Assembly: GCA_018780435.1 (NCBI GenBank)
Contig: JADMJS010000427.1
Location: 1 to 51,007, forward strand
DNA: 51,007 nucleotides
Reading direction: 5' to 3'
From: Myxococcales bacterium
GTDB taxonomy: Bacteria; Myxococcota_A; UBA9042; GCA-2863065
The position numbers and the translations under genes were made by a program. Of this stretch, positions 17,706-27,694 are shown piece by piece. Under the pieces are notes generated by a model. The model saw only the letters and a list, made by a program, of their open reading frames with translations, had not been told where the DNA came from and did no database searches. Numbering within the stretch: the first letter of the stretch is position 1; each line of letters starts with the position of its first letter.

Positions 17706-18380
17706 TTACTTCTTGTCGGACTCGGGCGCCGCCGGTGCGTCCCCGGCAGCTTTGGTGTCTTTCGCCGCCCCGGCGCGCGTATCCGGGAGCGGTGCAGGCG
17801 GAAGTGGCTTCCCTTCGGGAGCCTTGCCGCCAGCGACATGCGTTTCCCGCAGGGCGCCGACGTACGCGGCCATCTTCATCACCACGTCCGGGCGAAGCTT
17901 CTTGCCCCAAGGGGGCATCTTGTTTCGGCCGTCTCGGATGGTCACGTAGATGTCCATGAGGGAGTTCTTACCGAGCCAGTGGCTGTCGGTGAGGTTCGGA
18001 CCGATGTCGCCACCACCGTCCGCTCGGTGGCAGGTGACGCAGGTCTTGCTCCAGGTGTCCTTGGCCTCCGCCATGGCGCCTTTGTTTTTGAGGAACGTGG
18101 CGAGCATGGCTTCGTCGACCTCCCCGAGCGCGAGCAGCTCTGCCGTCTGCTTCTCGTAGAAGATCTGCATGTCGGCGTCGTACTCGTCAATGACGTCGCG
18201 GCCGCTTCGAGCGTGGAAGTAGCCGATGTAGAGCACGCTGAACCAGAACGTGGCCCAGAAGCTCCGCTTCCACCAGGCGGGCATGGGGTTGTCATACTCC
18301 CGAATGCCGTCGAACTCGTGGTCGCGGAGCTTCTCGCCGGTCTCTGGATCGACCTCTTGACTGTGGCTTGTGTCACTCAT
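17706..18380 (-). CDS. ccoP: cbb3 oxidase subunit CcoP with a single haem c
   Basis: This 224-residue cytochrome c subunit passes electrons to CcoO/CcoN. The N-terminal part (DGIREYDNPMPAWW) and one membrane helix (FWATFWFSVLYIGYF) are typical of CcoP. Only one haem motif is present, CVTCH at residues 114-118, with PNLTD and the Met ligand at about 155 (KMPPWG). Usual CcoP proteins are near 300 residues with two CxxCH. No second motif exists before the Ala/Pro-rich tail, so one haem domain has been lost. ATG overlaps the ccoQ stop (ATGA). Confidence 0.93.
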   Translation of the reverse strand: MSDTSHSQEVDPETGEKLRDHEFDGIREYDNPMPAWWKRSFWATFWFSVLYIGYFHARSGRDVIDEYDADMQIFYEKQTAELLALGEVDEAMLATFLKNKGAMAEAKDTWSKTCVTCHRADGGGDIGPNLTDSHWLGKNSLMDIYVTIRDGRNKMPPWGKKLRPDVVMKMAAYVGALRETHVAGGKAPEGKPLPPAPLPDTRAGAAKDTKAAGDAPAAPESDKK

Positions 18381-18604
18381 CGTCGCTCTTCCTTCCGGCC
18401 CTTTCCGTGGGAGCTCTGGGTCAGCCCGAATGGGGTATCGTCATCGAGGGGGATCTGGGCGGCTCGTTGTTGGGCGGCGGCGCCTTCGGCGTTCGGCCGG
18501 AGGACACGTGCCGCGAGCACTACGAAGACCACGAGGAAGATCCCGAGCGCGATCTCCGGGAAGACCGTGAGATCGGCATAGCTCATGATGTCGGTCAGCT
18601 TCAT
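18377..18604 (-). CDS. ccoQ: cbb3 oxidase subunit CcoQ
   Basis: This 75-residue protein has a single membrane helix (TVFPEIALGIFLVVFVVLAARVL), the usual size and form of CcoQ/FixQ, a small subunit that stabilises the complex. The ATG at 18604 overlaps the stop of ccoNO and its own stop overlaps the ATG of ccoP. The tail is somewhat longer and more charged than usual. Confidence 0.88.
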   Translation of the reverse strand: MKLTDIMSYADLTVFPEIALGIFLVVFVVLAARVLRPNAEGAAAQQRAAQIPLDDDTPFGLTQSSHGKGRKEERR

Positions 18605-20889
18605 GGCGTCACCTCCGCGAGGGCACCCGGGGCCGGGGCCGCGGCGGTCGGGGCCGCGGGGACCTCGGCTGCGGCGGGGGCCGGTGGTGGGGCCTCGATG
18701 TCCATGCCGAGGCGCTGCAAGTAGGCGATCAGAGCGACGATCTTCTTGCCCTCGAGGCCGGCGGGACCGCCTTCTTTGACGATCTGAGCGCTGATCTCGG
18801 TGGCCTGCACTCGCGCCATCTCTTCGGCCTTCTGCACCGCTTCGCCGTAAGGCACGCCGAGCATGACCATCGCATCGACCCGGCTCTGGACCTGGTCGAA
18901 GGGCGTATCCTGCTCGAGCAGCCACGGGTACGGCGGCATGATGGAGCCTTCCGTCATCGACGCGGGCTCCTTCATGTGACGCACGTGCCAGGTGTGCGAG
19001 AAGTTACCGCCGACACGATGCAGGTCGGGACCGATGCGGCGGCTTCCCCACTGAAAGGGGTGATCGTAGATGAACTCGCCCGGCTTCGAGTACTCGCCGT
19101 AGCGTTCGGTCTCGGCGCGCATCGGACGGACCATCTGGGAGTGGCAGTTGTAACAACCTTCGGCGATGTAGATGTCGCGACCGACCAGCTCGAGCGGCGT
19201 GTAGGGCTTCACGCTCGCGATCGACGGGGTATTCGACCGGATGAGGAAGGTCGGGATGATCTCGAAGAGCGACGCGACCGCCACCGAGATGACGACCCAC
19301 ACCGTGAACTTGAACGGCCGCCGCTCCCAGGCGCGGTGCCAGAAGGCTTTCTGGAAATTGTCGATGGTGATCGCGAGCTGGGCGACCGGAGCCCCTTCGA
19401 GCTCGCTCTTCGGCGCCGGGATGTCCGTGTACTCGGGCGAGAGCGCCGGGGCTTCGTGCTGCTGGATCTCGTAGGTGGCCGGGCGCTGCTTCCACGTCAT
19501 GAAGACGTTGATGCCCGCGAGCACGGCGCCAGCGAGGTAGAGCGTGCCGCCCACGATTCGGACCCAGTACATCGGCATCAGCTCGACGACCGTCGTGATG
19601 AAGTCCGGGTACTGGAGACGGCCCGTCTCGTCGAAGGCGCGCCACATGAGGCCTTGGGTCACGCCCGCCGTGTAGATGGCGATGATGTACAAGAGGATCC
19701 CAATGGTGCTGGTCCAGAAGTGCACACCGGCGAGCTTCGGGCTCCAGAGCCCCTTGGTCTGAAAGAGGCGTGGGGCGAGCCAGTAGACGAGGCCGAAGGT
19801 CATGAAGCCGTTCCAGCCGAGCGTGCCGGCGTGGACGTGAGCGATGGTCCAGTCGGTGTAGTGAGAGAGCGCGTTGACGCTCTTCACGGACAGCATCGGG
19901 CCCTCGAAGGTCGACATGCCGTAGAAGGTGATGGCGACGACGAAGAACTTGAGGACGGGATCTTCCGCCACGCGGTTCCATGCGCCGCGGAGGGTCAAGA
20001 GCCCGTTGAGCATTCCGCCCCACGACGGCATCCAGAGGATGACCGAGAAGACCATGCCCAGCGTCGATGCCCAGGCGGGCAGGGCGGTGTAGTGGAGGTG
20101 GTGCGGGCCGGCCCAGATGTACATGAACACGAGCGACCAGAAGTGGAGGATCGACAGCTTGTAGCTGTAGACCGGTCGTTCAGCGGCTTTGGGGAGGTAG
20201 TAGTACATGAGGCCGAGGAAGGGGGTCGTCAGGAAGAAGGCGACCGCGTTGTGGCCGTACCACCACTGCATGAAGGCGTCCTGAACGCCCGCGTAGATCG
20301 AGTAGCTCTTGGTCCAGCTCGCCGGGATGGAGAGGTTGTTGAAGATGTGGAGGATCGCGACGGTGACGATCGTCGCGATGTAGAACCAGATCGCCACGTA
20401 GAGGTGTCGCTCGCGGCGCTTGGCGATGGTCCCGAAGAAGTTGATGGCGAAGATGACCCAGACGACCGCGATCGCGATGTCGATGGGCCACTCGAGCTCC
20501 GCGTACTCTTTGCTCTGGGTGATGCCGAAGGGCAGCGTCAGGGCGGCCGAGACGATGATGAGCTGCCATCCCCAGAAGTGGATGTTGCTGAGGACGTCGC
20601 TGAAGAGTCGGGCCTTCAGGAGGCGCTGCGCGGAGTAGTAGATCCCCGCGAAGATCGCATTGCCCGCGAAGGCGAAGATGGCGGCGTTCGTGTGGAGCGG
20701 CCGCAGGCGGCCGAAGCTCGTCCACTCGAGGCCGAAGTTGAAGGATGGGACCGCCAGCTGAATGGCGATGATGACGCCGACGAGCATCGCCACGAAGCCC
20801 CAGACCAGCGTGACGGTCAGGAATTTTCGGACGATCGCGTCGTCATACGAAAAGAGTTCGAGATTCGAACTCCGAGCATTCGGGTTCAT
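18601..20889 (-). CDS. ccoNO: cbb3-type cytochrome c oxidase, fused CcoN-CcoO
   Basis: The 762-residue protein joins the catalytic subunit CcoN (residues about 1-480) and the mono-haem cytochrome c CcoO (about 510-730) in one chain. CcoN ligands are visible: PLHTN (low-spin haem), YGHNAV, YIWAGPHHLHYTALP (CuB His pair and cross-linked Tyr) and AHVHAGTLGW (haem b3 and b). The CcoO part has a membrane anchor, CYNCHSQM and the Met ligand in IMPPYPW. The enzyme reduces O2 with high affinity and pumps protons. Separate ccoN and ccoO genes are the usual state; fusions are known in some lineages. The tail is Ala/Pro-rich. A sigma-54 promoter lies 75 bp upstream. Confidence 0.96.
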   Translation of the reverse strand: MNPNARSSNLELFSYDDAIVRKFLTVTLVWGFVAMLVGVIIAIQLAVPSFNFGLEWTSFGRLRPLHTNAAIFAFAGNAIFAGIYYSAQRLLKARLFSDVLSNIHFWGWQLIIVSAALTLPFGITQSKEYAELEWPIDIAIAVVWVIFAINFFGTIAKRRERHLYVAIWFYIATIVTVAILHIFNNLSIPASWTKSYSIYAGVQDAFMQWWYGHNAVAFFLTTPFLGLMYYYLPKAAERPVYSYKLSILHFWSLVFMYIWAGPHHLHYTALPAWASTLGMVFSVILWMPSWGGMLNGLLTLRGAWNRVAEDPVLKFFVVAITFYGMSTFEGPMLSVKSVNALSHYTDWTIAHVHAGTLGWNGFMTFGLVYWLAPRLFQTKGLWSPKLAGVHFWTSTIGILLYIIAIYTAGVTQGLMWRAFDETGRLQYPDFITTVVELMPMYWVRIVGGTLYLAGAVLAGINVFMTWKQRPATYEIQQHEAPALSPEYTDIPAPKSELEGAPVAQLAITIDNFQKAFWHRAWERRPFKFTVWVVISVAVASLFEIIPTFLIRSNTPSIASVKPYTPLELVGRDIYIAEGCYNCHSQMVRPMRAETERYGEYSKPGEFIYDHPFQWGSRRIGPDLHRVGGNFSHTWHVRHMKEPASMTEGSIMPPYPWLLEQDTPFDQVQSRVDAMVMLGVPYGEAVQKAEEMARVQATEISAQIVKEGGPAGLEGKKIVALIAYLQRLGMDIEAPPPAPAAAEVPAAPTAAAPAPGALAEVTP

Positions 20890-20963
20890 TTGGAGATTTG
20901 CTCCCGCACATCCAGGTGGTCAGCGGCCGCGCGCATCGGTGGGCGACCTTGGATGGGGGCCTA

Positions 20964-20979
20964 AGCAAAGCTCGTGCCA
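20964..20979 (-). promoter_or_regulatory. sigma-54 (-24/-12) promoter of the ccoNOQP operon
   Basis: The minus strand reads TGGCACGAGCTTTGCT, a full match to the consensus TGGCAC-N5-TTGCW with exact GG-N10-GC spacing. Transcription would start near 20953, leaving about 63 bases before the ATG of ccoNO. It is oriented toward ccoNO, and the adjacent gene encodes a sigma-54 activator. Confidence 0.88.
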
Positions 20980-20998
20980 GCGGTTTGTGTGGCACGAA

Positions 20999-21015
20999 TG
21001 GGGCGAAACGCCCCA
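20999..21015. promoter_or_regulatory. Perfect 17-bp palindrome, candidate activator site (cco promoter)
   Basis: TGGGGCGAAACGCCCCA is a 7-3-7 perfect inverted repeat upstream of the sigma-54 promoter, centred near -54. A near copy (15 of 17 bases) lies at 23071-23087 upstream of the regulator gene. The shared motif suggests an operator for the neighbouring NtrC-type protein. The distance to the -24 element is shorter than usual for enhancer sites. A terminator role for the regulator gene is possible but there is no T-run. Confidence 0.6.
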
Positions 21016-21018
21016 GGA

Positions 21019-22959
<1,941 letters not shown>

Positions 22960-23016
22960 GTCTCGCTCCTCGGTGCCACTTGGATGACGCTGCGTCGGCA
23001 TCACCGGCCACCGCCT

Positions 23017-23032
23017 AGCAAGCGGCGTGCCT
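23017..23032 (-). promoter_or_regulatory. sigma-54-like promoter of the regulator gene
   Basis: The minus strand reads AGGCACGCCGCTTGCT, matching TGGCAC-N5-TTGCW in all but the first base and keeping GG-N10-GC. The predicted start is near 23006, about 47 bases before the ATG at 22959. Confidence 0.7.
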
Positions 23033-23070
23033 GCATGTCGGCGGGGCATTTTGGCCGAAGGTCGACAAAT

Positions 23071-23087
23071 TGGGGCGAAATGACCCA
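23071..23087. promoter_or_regulatory. Candidate activator site (regulator promoter)
   Basis: TGGGGCGAAATGACCCA matches the perfect palindrome at 20999-21015 in 15 of 17 bases. It is centred near -73 of the sigma-54-like promoter, in range for an enhancer-binding protein. Confidence 0.55.
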
Positions 23088-23338
23088 GATCATCCAAATA
23101 GACCCACGGTCTGCCCTCCGGATCGAATGCCCTATGGCGCTGTGCCCTGGGGCGGAGAGGTCGTCGACCCTCGGCTCCACACGGCCCCGCACGGCTCGAG
23201 ACGACTCAAGGTGCCTCCACCCCATCCCCGCAGGGCGCAGGACGCGGCGGTCGCGGCGCTGGCCTCCCGCCCTTTCAGCTCATTGTCTCGATGAGTGGGC
23301 GGGCGCGTGTTAGGGTGGGGCCGGAGCAAAGAGACAAC

Positions 23339-24505
23339 ATGACCGACGCCCCGGATAGCCCTTCGCCATCGCCGCCCATTGGGCTCGTCGGGTCCAAGCC
23401 CGAGGCCCTCTACCAAGCCGTCCTGGAGATGGCGGTCGATGGGATCATCACTATCGACGGCAAGGGCGTCATCCTCAGCTTCAACCACGCGGCCGAGCGC
23501 ATCTTCGGCTACGACTCGAACGACATCATCGGGCAGAAGGTCAACGTGCTCATGCCCGAGCCCTATCGCTCGCAGCATGACAACTATATCCGGCGCTACC
23601 GGGTCACCCGCGAGCCGCGCATCATCGGGATTGGCCGGGAGGTCATCGGGCGACGACGCGATGGCTCCACCTTCCCGATGGACCTCGCCGTCAGTCAGGT
23701 GAACCTCCCCGATCACGTCATCTACACCAGCATCGTCCGCGATCTCACAGAGCGACGACGTGTGGAGACCCTCGCTGAGGTCGGGCGCATCGCGAGCGGG
23801 CTCGCTCACGAGATCGGGACGCCCATGAACATCATCCTGGGCTATGCGGAGCGGCTTCGGGCGCGGCTCGACGCGGCGGCCCCCTCGGGTACGGACCCCG
23901 CGGCCTCGCTCGCCAACCTCGAGCGAACGACCAAACGAGTGGGCGAAGGGCTCACGGTCATCATCGAGCAGGTCGAGCGCGTAAGTCGGCTCATGGACTC
24001 GCTCCTGTCCTACGCGCGTCGTCCTCCGCTGCAGCGCAGGCCCATCGAACTCTCTACCGTCGTGAAGTCCGTGATGGCGATCCTCGGCGAGCGGCTGCGC
24101 GACCAGAACGTGCGGGCGGACGTCGACTTCTCGGAGACGACACCGTCGCTCGAAGCCGACAAGGACCGCCTCGAACAGGTCGTCTTGAACCTCGCGATCA
24201 ACGCCATCGACGCCATGCCCGGCGGAGGGGTATTGGGCATCGAGGTCCGCGGACTGAAGGAGCCACCGCGGGTCGAGCTCGTCGTCAGCGACACCGGGAC
24301 GGGGATTCCGACGGAGCAGCTTCCCCACATCTTCGAGCCCTTCGTGACCACCAAGCCGACCGGAAAGGGGACGGGCCTCGGGTTATCGGTCGTCCGCTCC
24401 ATTATCCGCGAACACGGCGGCAGCATCGCCGTCCACTCCGAAGTGGGGCAGGGCACGCGCTTCGTGCTCGAGCTGCCCGCGCGTGAGCAGGCTTCGCCAA
24501 TCTGA
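23339..24505 (+). CDS. PAS-domain histidine kinase, probable FixL-like haem oxygen sensor
   Basis: The 388-residue kinase has no membrane helices. A PAS domain (about 20-138) is followed by HisKA (phospho-His 157 in GLAHEIGTP) and HATPase (NAIDAMPGGG, DTGTGIP, GTGLGLS). The PAS domain follows FixL closely: LMPEPYRSQHDNYIRRYR and RIIGIGR, then RRRDGSTFPMDL. By alignment from memory with Bradyrhizobium FixL, the haem ligand His200 is His80, Arg206 is Arg86, Arg220 is Arg100 and Leu236 is Leu116; His214 is Arg94 and Ile238 is Val118. FixL binds O2 at the haem and its kinase works when O2 is absent. The start could also be at 23291. It is divergent from the sigma-54 regulator next to the cbb3 genes, its likely partner. 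Confidence 0.9.
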   Translation: MTDAPDSPSPSPPIGLVGSKPEALYQAVLEMAVDGIITIDGKGVILSFNHAAERIFGYDSNDIIGQKVNVLMPEPYRSQHDNYIRRYRVTREPRIIGIGREVIGRRRDGSTFPMDLAVSQVNLPDHVIYTSIVRDLTERRRVETLAEVGRIASGLAHEIGTPMNIILGYAERLRARLDAAAPSGTDPAASLANLERTTKRVGEGLTVIIEQVERVSRLMDSLLSYARRPPLQRRPIELSTVVKSVMAILGERLRDQNVRADVDFSETTPSLEADKDRLEQVVLNLAINAIDAMPGGGVLGIEVRGLKEPPRVELVVSDTGTGIPTEQLPHIFEPFVTTKPTGKGTGLGLSVVRSIIREHGGSIAVHSEVGQGTRFVLELPAREQASPI

Positions 24506-24614
24506 CATTGCAGCGGTCGGCCTCGGCGACGGCCGGCCGGGCTCACCGCTGACCGCTGCTCGGCTGGCGCTGAGCGCGATGGGGCGGCGGCCCCACCACA
24601 TCCGACCGACGCGT
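24506..24614. other. Intergenic between convergent kinase and CoA-transferase genes
   Basis: A 109-bp convergent gap. It is GC-rich with short GGCCGGCC-like symmetry but no hairpin followed by a T-run. Confidence 0.3.
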
Positions 24615-25244
24615 TCACCCGTGGAGGACGGCCGCCGTCTTCTCTCGAACTTCGGCTGCCGTGTGGCCCGCGGCGACGCCAACGAGGTGGAAGCCGTCGG
24701 GGAGCACGTCGATGGTGGCGAGCTCGGTGATGATCCGGCTCACGCAGCCGACGCCCGTCAGCGGGAGGTCACAGCGCTGCTTTAGCTTCGGAGCGCCGTC
24801 CTTCGCGGTGTGAGTCATGATGACGAGGACGCGTTTCGCCCCGGTGACGAGGTCCATCGCCCCGCCCATGCCGTTCACGCGCTCGCCAGGGACCATCCAA
24901 TTGGCCAGGTCGCCGTTCTCGGCCACTTCGAGGCCTCCGAGGATGGCGACGTCGACGTGACCGCCCCGGATCATGGCGAAGCTGAGGGCGCTGTCGAAGA
25001 CGCTCCCGCCGGGGAGGACGGTCACCGTCTGTTTGCCGGCGTTGATGACTTGTGGGTCGACCTCTTCCTCATAGGGGAAGGGGCCCATGCCGAGCAGGCC
25101 GTTCTCGCTGTGGAGTTGAATCGCCACGCCTTCAGGGAGGTGGTTGGCGACCAAGGTCGGGATGCCGATCCCGAGATTGACGATGTCCCCGTCTCGGAGG
25201 TCCTTGGCGGCCTCCATGGCCATCTCTTCTCGCGTTCGTGCCAT
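24615..25244 (-). CDS. 3-oxoacid-type CoA-transferase, subunit B
   Basis: This 209-residue protein matches the B (beta) subunit of family I CoA-transferases, which move CoA between acyl-CoA and a short-chain acid such as acetoacetate or succinate. The hallmark [10 protein letters not shown] with the catalytic Glu is at about residue 47. NLGIGIPTL near the start and [14 protein letters not shown] in the middle are also typical. These enzymes work with an A subunit, nearly always encoded next door. Here the upstream neighbour is a divergent helicase and the downstream one a convergent kinase, so no A subunit is adjacent. The specific substrate (ScoB, AtoA or PcaJ type) cannot be decided. Confidence 0.88.
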   Translation of the reverse strand: MARTREEMAMEAAKDLRDGDIVNLGIGIPTLVANHLPEGVAIQLHSENGLLGMGPFPYEEEVDPQVINAGKQTVTVLPGGSVFDSALSFAMIRGGHVDVAILGGLEVAENGDLANWMVPGERVNGMGGAMDLVTGAKRVLVIMTHTAKDGAPKLKQRCDLPLTGVGCVSRIITELATIDVLPDGFHLVGVAAGHTAAEVREKTAAVLHG

Positions 25245-25321
25245 GTGGGTTCCCTATGAGCTGTAGCGACGCCGCTGGCGGCCGAGTATCGGCGAACCGG
25301 CTGCCGACGGACTAACGAGGT

Positions 25322-25338
25322 CTTGCCCGAAAGGCAAG
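25322..25338. other. Small perfect hairpin upstream of the HelD-like gene
   Basis: CTTGCC-CGAAA-GGCAAG can form a 6-bp stem with a 5-base loop, in the 180-bp divergent gap between the CoA-transferase and the helicase gene. No T-run follows. It could be an operator or leader structure; the function is unknown. Confidence 0.35.
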
Positions 25339-25424
25339 CGTCCCATAGCTTCGTCGCCCCCTGTTGGCCGCCACCGTCGAACTCGACGGCGGGACGTGAC
25401 CCCATCACTTGGATTTGGCTGCCT

Positions 25425-27632
25425 ATGACGACTACGCGAGTCCCCGTCTCCACCGTTCCCGCACCGCCATCGGACGTCGAGCTCAGGGGCCACGCGGAGC
25501 GCACCGGGCTGCCGACCGTCGATGACGAATTGCGGCTCCTGGAGGTGGTCCTCGACGCGGCCCGGAAGGAGCGACCGACCGTGTGGAACGCCCTCGAGGC
25601 CCAATCGGAACTGGTGAAGCTCCGCGACGCGCTCGTCGACGAGAAGCTCGCCGAGGACCGGGCCTCCCTCCTCGAACAGATGGACCGCGTGGCCCGCCTC
25701 GTGGACCAACAGACCAAGATCGCCGACGCGCCCCTCGACATCGCCAGCCCCTACTTCGGGCACATGCGGCTCATCGACGATGACGACAACCGGCGAGACA
25801 TCCTCATCGGCAAGCGAACGTGGGTGAAGGACGGCATCCGAATCGTCGACTGGCGCAACGCCCCGATCTCCAAAGTCTTCTACCAGAAGCAGGAGGGCGA
25901 CGACTTCGACATCGTCATCGCCGACAAAGATCTGGGCGGCGAAGTCGCCATGCGGCGGACCGTGAGCATCCGAGACGGGCGGCTCGAACGCGTCACCGCG
26001 CGTGAGGCCATCTACGCCCGCAGCCCGACCGGCTGGTTGGTGCACGACCAAGGGCCGGCCCTCGCCGGGGGCCTCGGCAGCGCCGCCCGGCCCGACCGGA
26101 TCGCCAAAGCGGTCCCCGGCGATCGCGGGCGCGGCGAGTTCGGCACACAAGGCGACGGGACCGGCGTTCGTTCGGACAAGTTCCTCCGCGAGATCGCGTC
26201 GCTCCTCGATCCGGATCAGTTTCGGCTCATCACCGAGCCGGTGCCTCTCGTCTCGGGAGGGAAGTCGGGCGCGTCGTCCTCGAGGGCGGCCCCCATCCTC
26301 GCGATCCAAGGGAGCGCCGGATCGGGCAAGACGACTGTCGCGCTCCACCGCGTCGCCTGGCTCAACTTCCAGGACCCGTCTCGCTTCGCGCCGTCACGCG
26401 CGCTCATCGTCCTCTTCAGCCCGGCCCTCGCGTCCTACATCGCCAAAGTGTTGCCCGCGCTCGGGGTCGAGGGCGTTCAGGTCCGAATCTACGAGGAGTG
26501 GGCCGTCGAGATGCGGCGACGCCTCTTCCCGCGGCTACCGTGGGACGTCGCGACCGACACGCCGGCCGTCGTGACCCGCTTCAAGCTGCATTCGGGGCTG
26601 CTCGCGATGCTCGAAGAGGGGATGATCGCGTTCCCCGAGCTCGGTCCACAAGCGCTCTTCGAGGAGCTCTTCACGAACCTCGATTGGATCACGCGCGGCG
26701 TCGCAAGGCACGCGAAGGGGCAGTTCTCGGAAGGGCAAGTGCGGCAGATCCACCGCTGGTGCTCGGATCGGCACTTCGTCCGCGCCGACGGGGGCGGGCA
26801 CCACGAGGACGACGAACCCAACCTCGATCCCGAAGACGACGCGATCCTCCTCTTCCTCCACCAGAGCATCAAGGGTCCACTGCAGGGCAAGAAGGGCGTC
26901 CCGATCCGATACACGCAGTTGGTCGTGGACGAGGCGCAGGACCTCTCCCCGATCGAACTGCGGGTCCTCCTCGACACCGTCGAGCCGAGCGGCGCGGTCA
27001 CGCTCGCGGGCGACGTCGCGCAACGCGTCCTAGAGCTCAACGACTTCAAGGACTGGAACGAGGTGCTGCGGGCGCTCGGTCGCGAGGACGTCGTCGTCTC
27101 GCCGCTCCGGATCAGCTATCGCTCCACAGGGCCCATCATGCGCCTCGCTTTCGACGTGCTAGGCCCGCTCGCGCCCGTCGATCCGGCGGAGGTCCCGCGA
27201 ACCGGCGTCCCGCCCGAGCTCTATCGGTTCCGGTCCCGGGGCGAGATGCTCACCTTCGTCGCCGACGCCTTGAAGCGCCTGGAGAAGCGTGAACCGCAGG
27301 CGAGCGTCGCGCTCCTCGCCAGCCGCGAATGGCAGTGTGACGAGGCGTGGTCGGTGCTCTCCCGCGCCGAGCTGAAGCGCTTGAACCGCGTGCGCGATCA
27401 CGAGTTCGCCTTCGCGCCGGGCGTCGAGATCGCCCTGGTCCGCGATGCGAAAGGGCTTGAGTTCGATTACGTCATCCTGCTCGACGTCGACGCCGAGTCC
27501 TATTCCGATAGCGAGATGGCACGACACCTCCTCCACGTCGGGGTCACGAGAGCCGCGCACCAACTCTGGCTCACCAGCGTCGGGACGCCATCGCCGCTCC
27601 TTCCATCTTGGCTCGGAGCCGTTACCATCTGA
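25425..27632 (+). CDS. HelD-like superfamily 1 helicase (RNA polymerase recycling type)
   Basis: The 735-residue protein follows HelD: an N-terminal coiled-coil arm (residues about 15-90), the conserved IASPYFGHMRL block leading into IGKRTWV and VDWRNAPIS, then a UvrD-like ATPase core with Walker A GSAGSGKTT, Walker B VVDEAQDLSP and late motifs AKGLEFDYVILLDVD and HVGVTRAAHQLWL. HelD removes RNA polymerase from DNA and recycles it using ATP; it is best studied in Gram-positive bacteria. I chose ATG 25425, since the earlier codons of the open frame are Pro/Ser-rich and lack homology features. No clear ribosome-binding site is seen. There are 62 bp before the next gene, with an AGGGCCC/GGGCCCT inverted repeat near 27658-27674. 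Confidence 0.85.
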   Translation: MTTTRVPVSTVPAPPSDVELRGHAERTGLPTVDDELRLLEVVLDAARKERPTVWNALEAQSELVKLRDALVDEKLAEDRASLLEQMDRVARLVDQQTKIADAPLDIASPYFGHMRLIDDDDNRRDILIGKRTWVKDGIRIVDWRNAPISKVFYQKQEGDDFDIVIADKDLGGEVAMRRTVSIRDGRLERVTAREAIYARSPTGWLVHDQGPALAGGLGSAARPDRIAKAVPGDRGRGEFGTQGDGTGVRSDKFLREIASLLDPDQFRLITEPVPLVSGGKSGASSSRAAPILAIQGSAGSGKTTVALHRVAWLNFQDPSRFAPSRALIVLFSPALASYIAKVLPALGVEGVQVRIYEEWAVEMRRRLFPRLPWDVATDTPAVVTRFKLHSGLLAMLEEGMIAFPELGPQALFEELFTNLDWITRGVARHAKGQFSEGQVRQIHRWCSDRHFVRADGGGHHEDDEPNLDPEDDAILLFLHQSIKGPLQGKKGVPIRYTQLVVDEAQDLSPIELRVLLDTVEPSGAVTLAGDVAQRVLELNDFKDWNEVLRALGREDVVVSPLRISYRSTGPIMRLAFDVLGPLAPVDPAEVPRTGVPPELYRFRSRGEMLTFVADALKRLEKREPQASVALLASREWQCDEAWSVLSRAELKRLNRVRDHEFAFAPGVEIALVRDAKGLEFDYVILLDVDAESYSDSEMARHLLHVGVTRAAHQLWLTSVGTPSPLLPSWLGAVTI

Positions 27633-27694
27633 GTCGAACTCGAAGTCTAGTCGTCGGAGGGCCCAAGGGGGCCCTGCGCCGAGAGGAGCTGTGC

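Larger units (their letters stand above)
22960..23338. promoter_or_regulatory. Divergent control region between regulator and FixL-like kinase
   Basis: These 379 bases separate two divergent genes. They hold a sigma-54-like promoter toward the regulator (23017-23032) and a palindromic candidate operator (23071-23087). A weaker resemblance to the same motif is seen near 23051-23067 (about 10 of 17). No convincing promoter for the kinase was found in the right part. Confidence 0.6.

Noticed and set aside
18976..20964. A 662-codon plus-strand frame opposite ccoNO
   Set aside because: It is a shadow of the fused CcoN-CcoO gene, whose haem and copper ligands are all visible on the minus strand.
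20990..21005. TGGCAC-N5-GGGC on the plus strand as a second sigma-54 promoter
   Set aside because: The -12 part is GGGC, not TTGC, and it would point into the 3' end of the regulator gene. The minus-strand site 11 bases away is a full match and points to ccoNO.
27657..27674. AGGGCCC...GGGCCCT as a rho-independent terminator after the helicase gene
   Set aside because: The stem is strong but no T-run follows and the next gene begins 20 bp later; kept only as a remark in the helicase entry.
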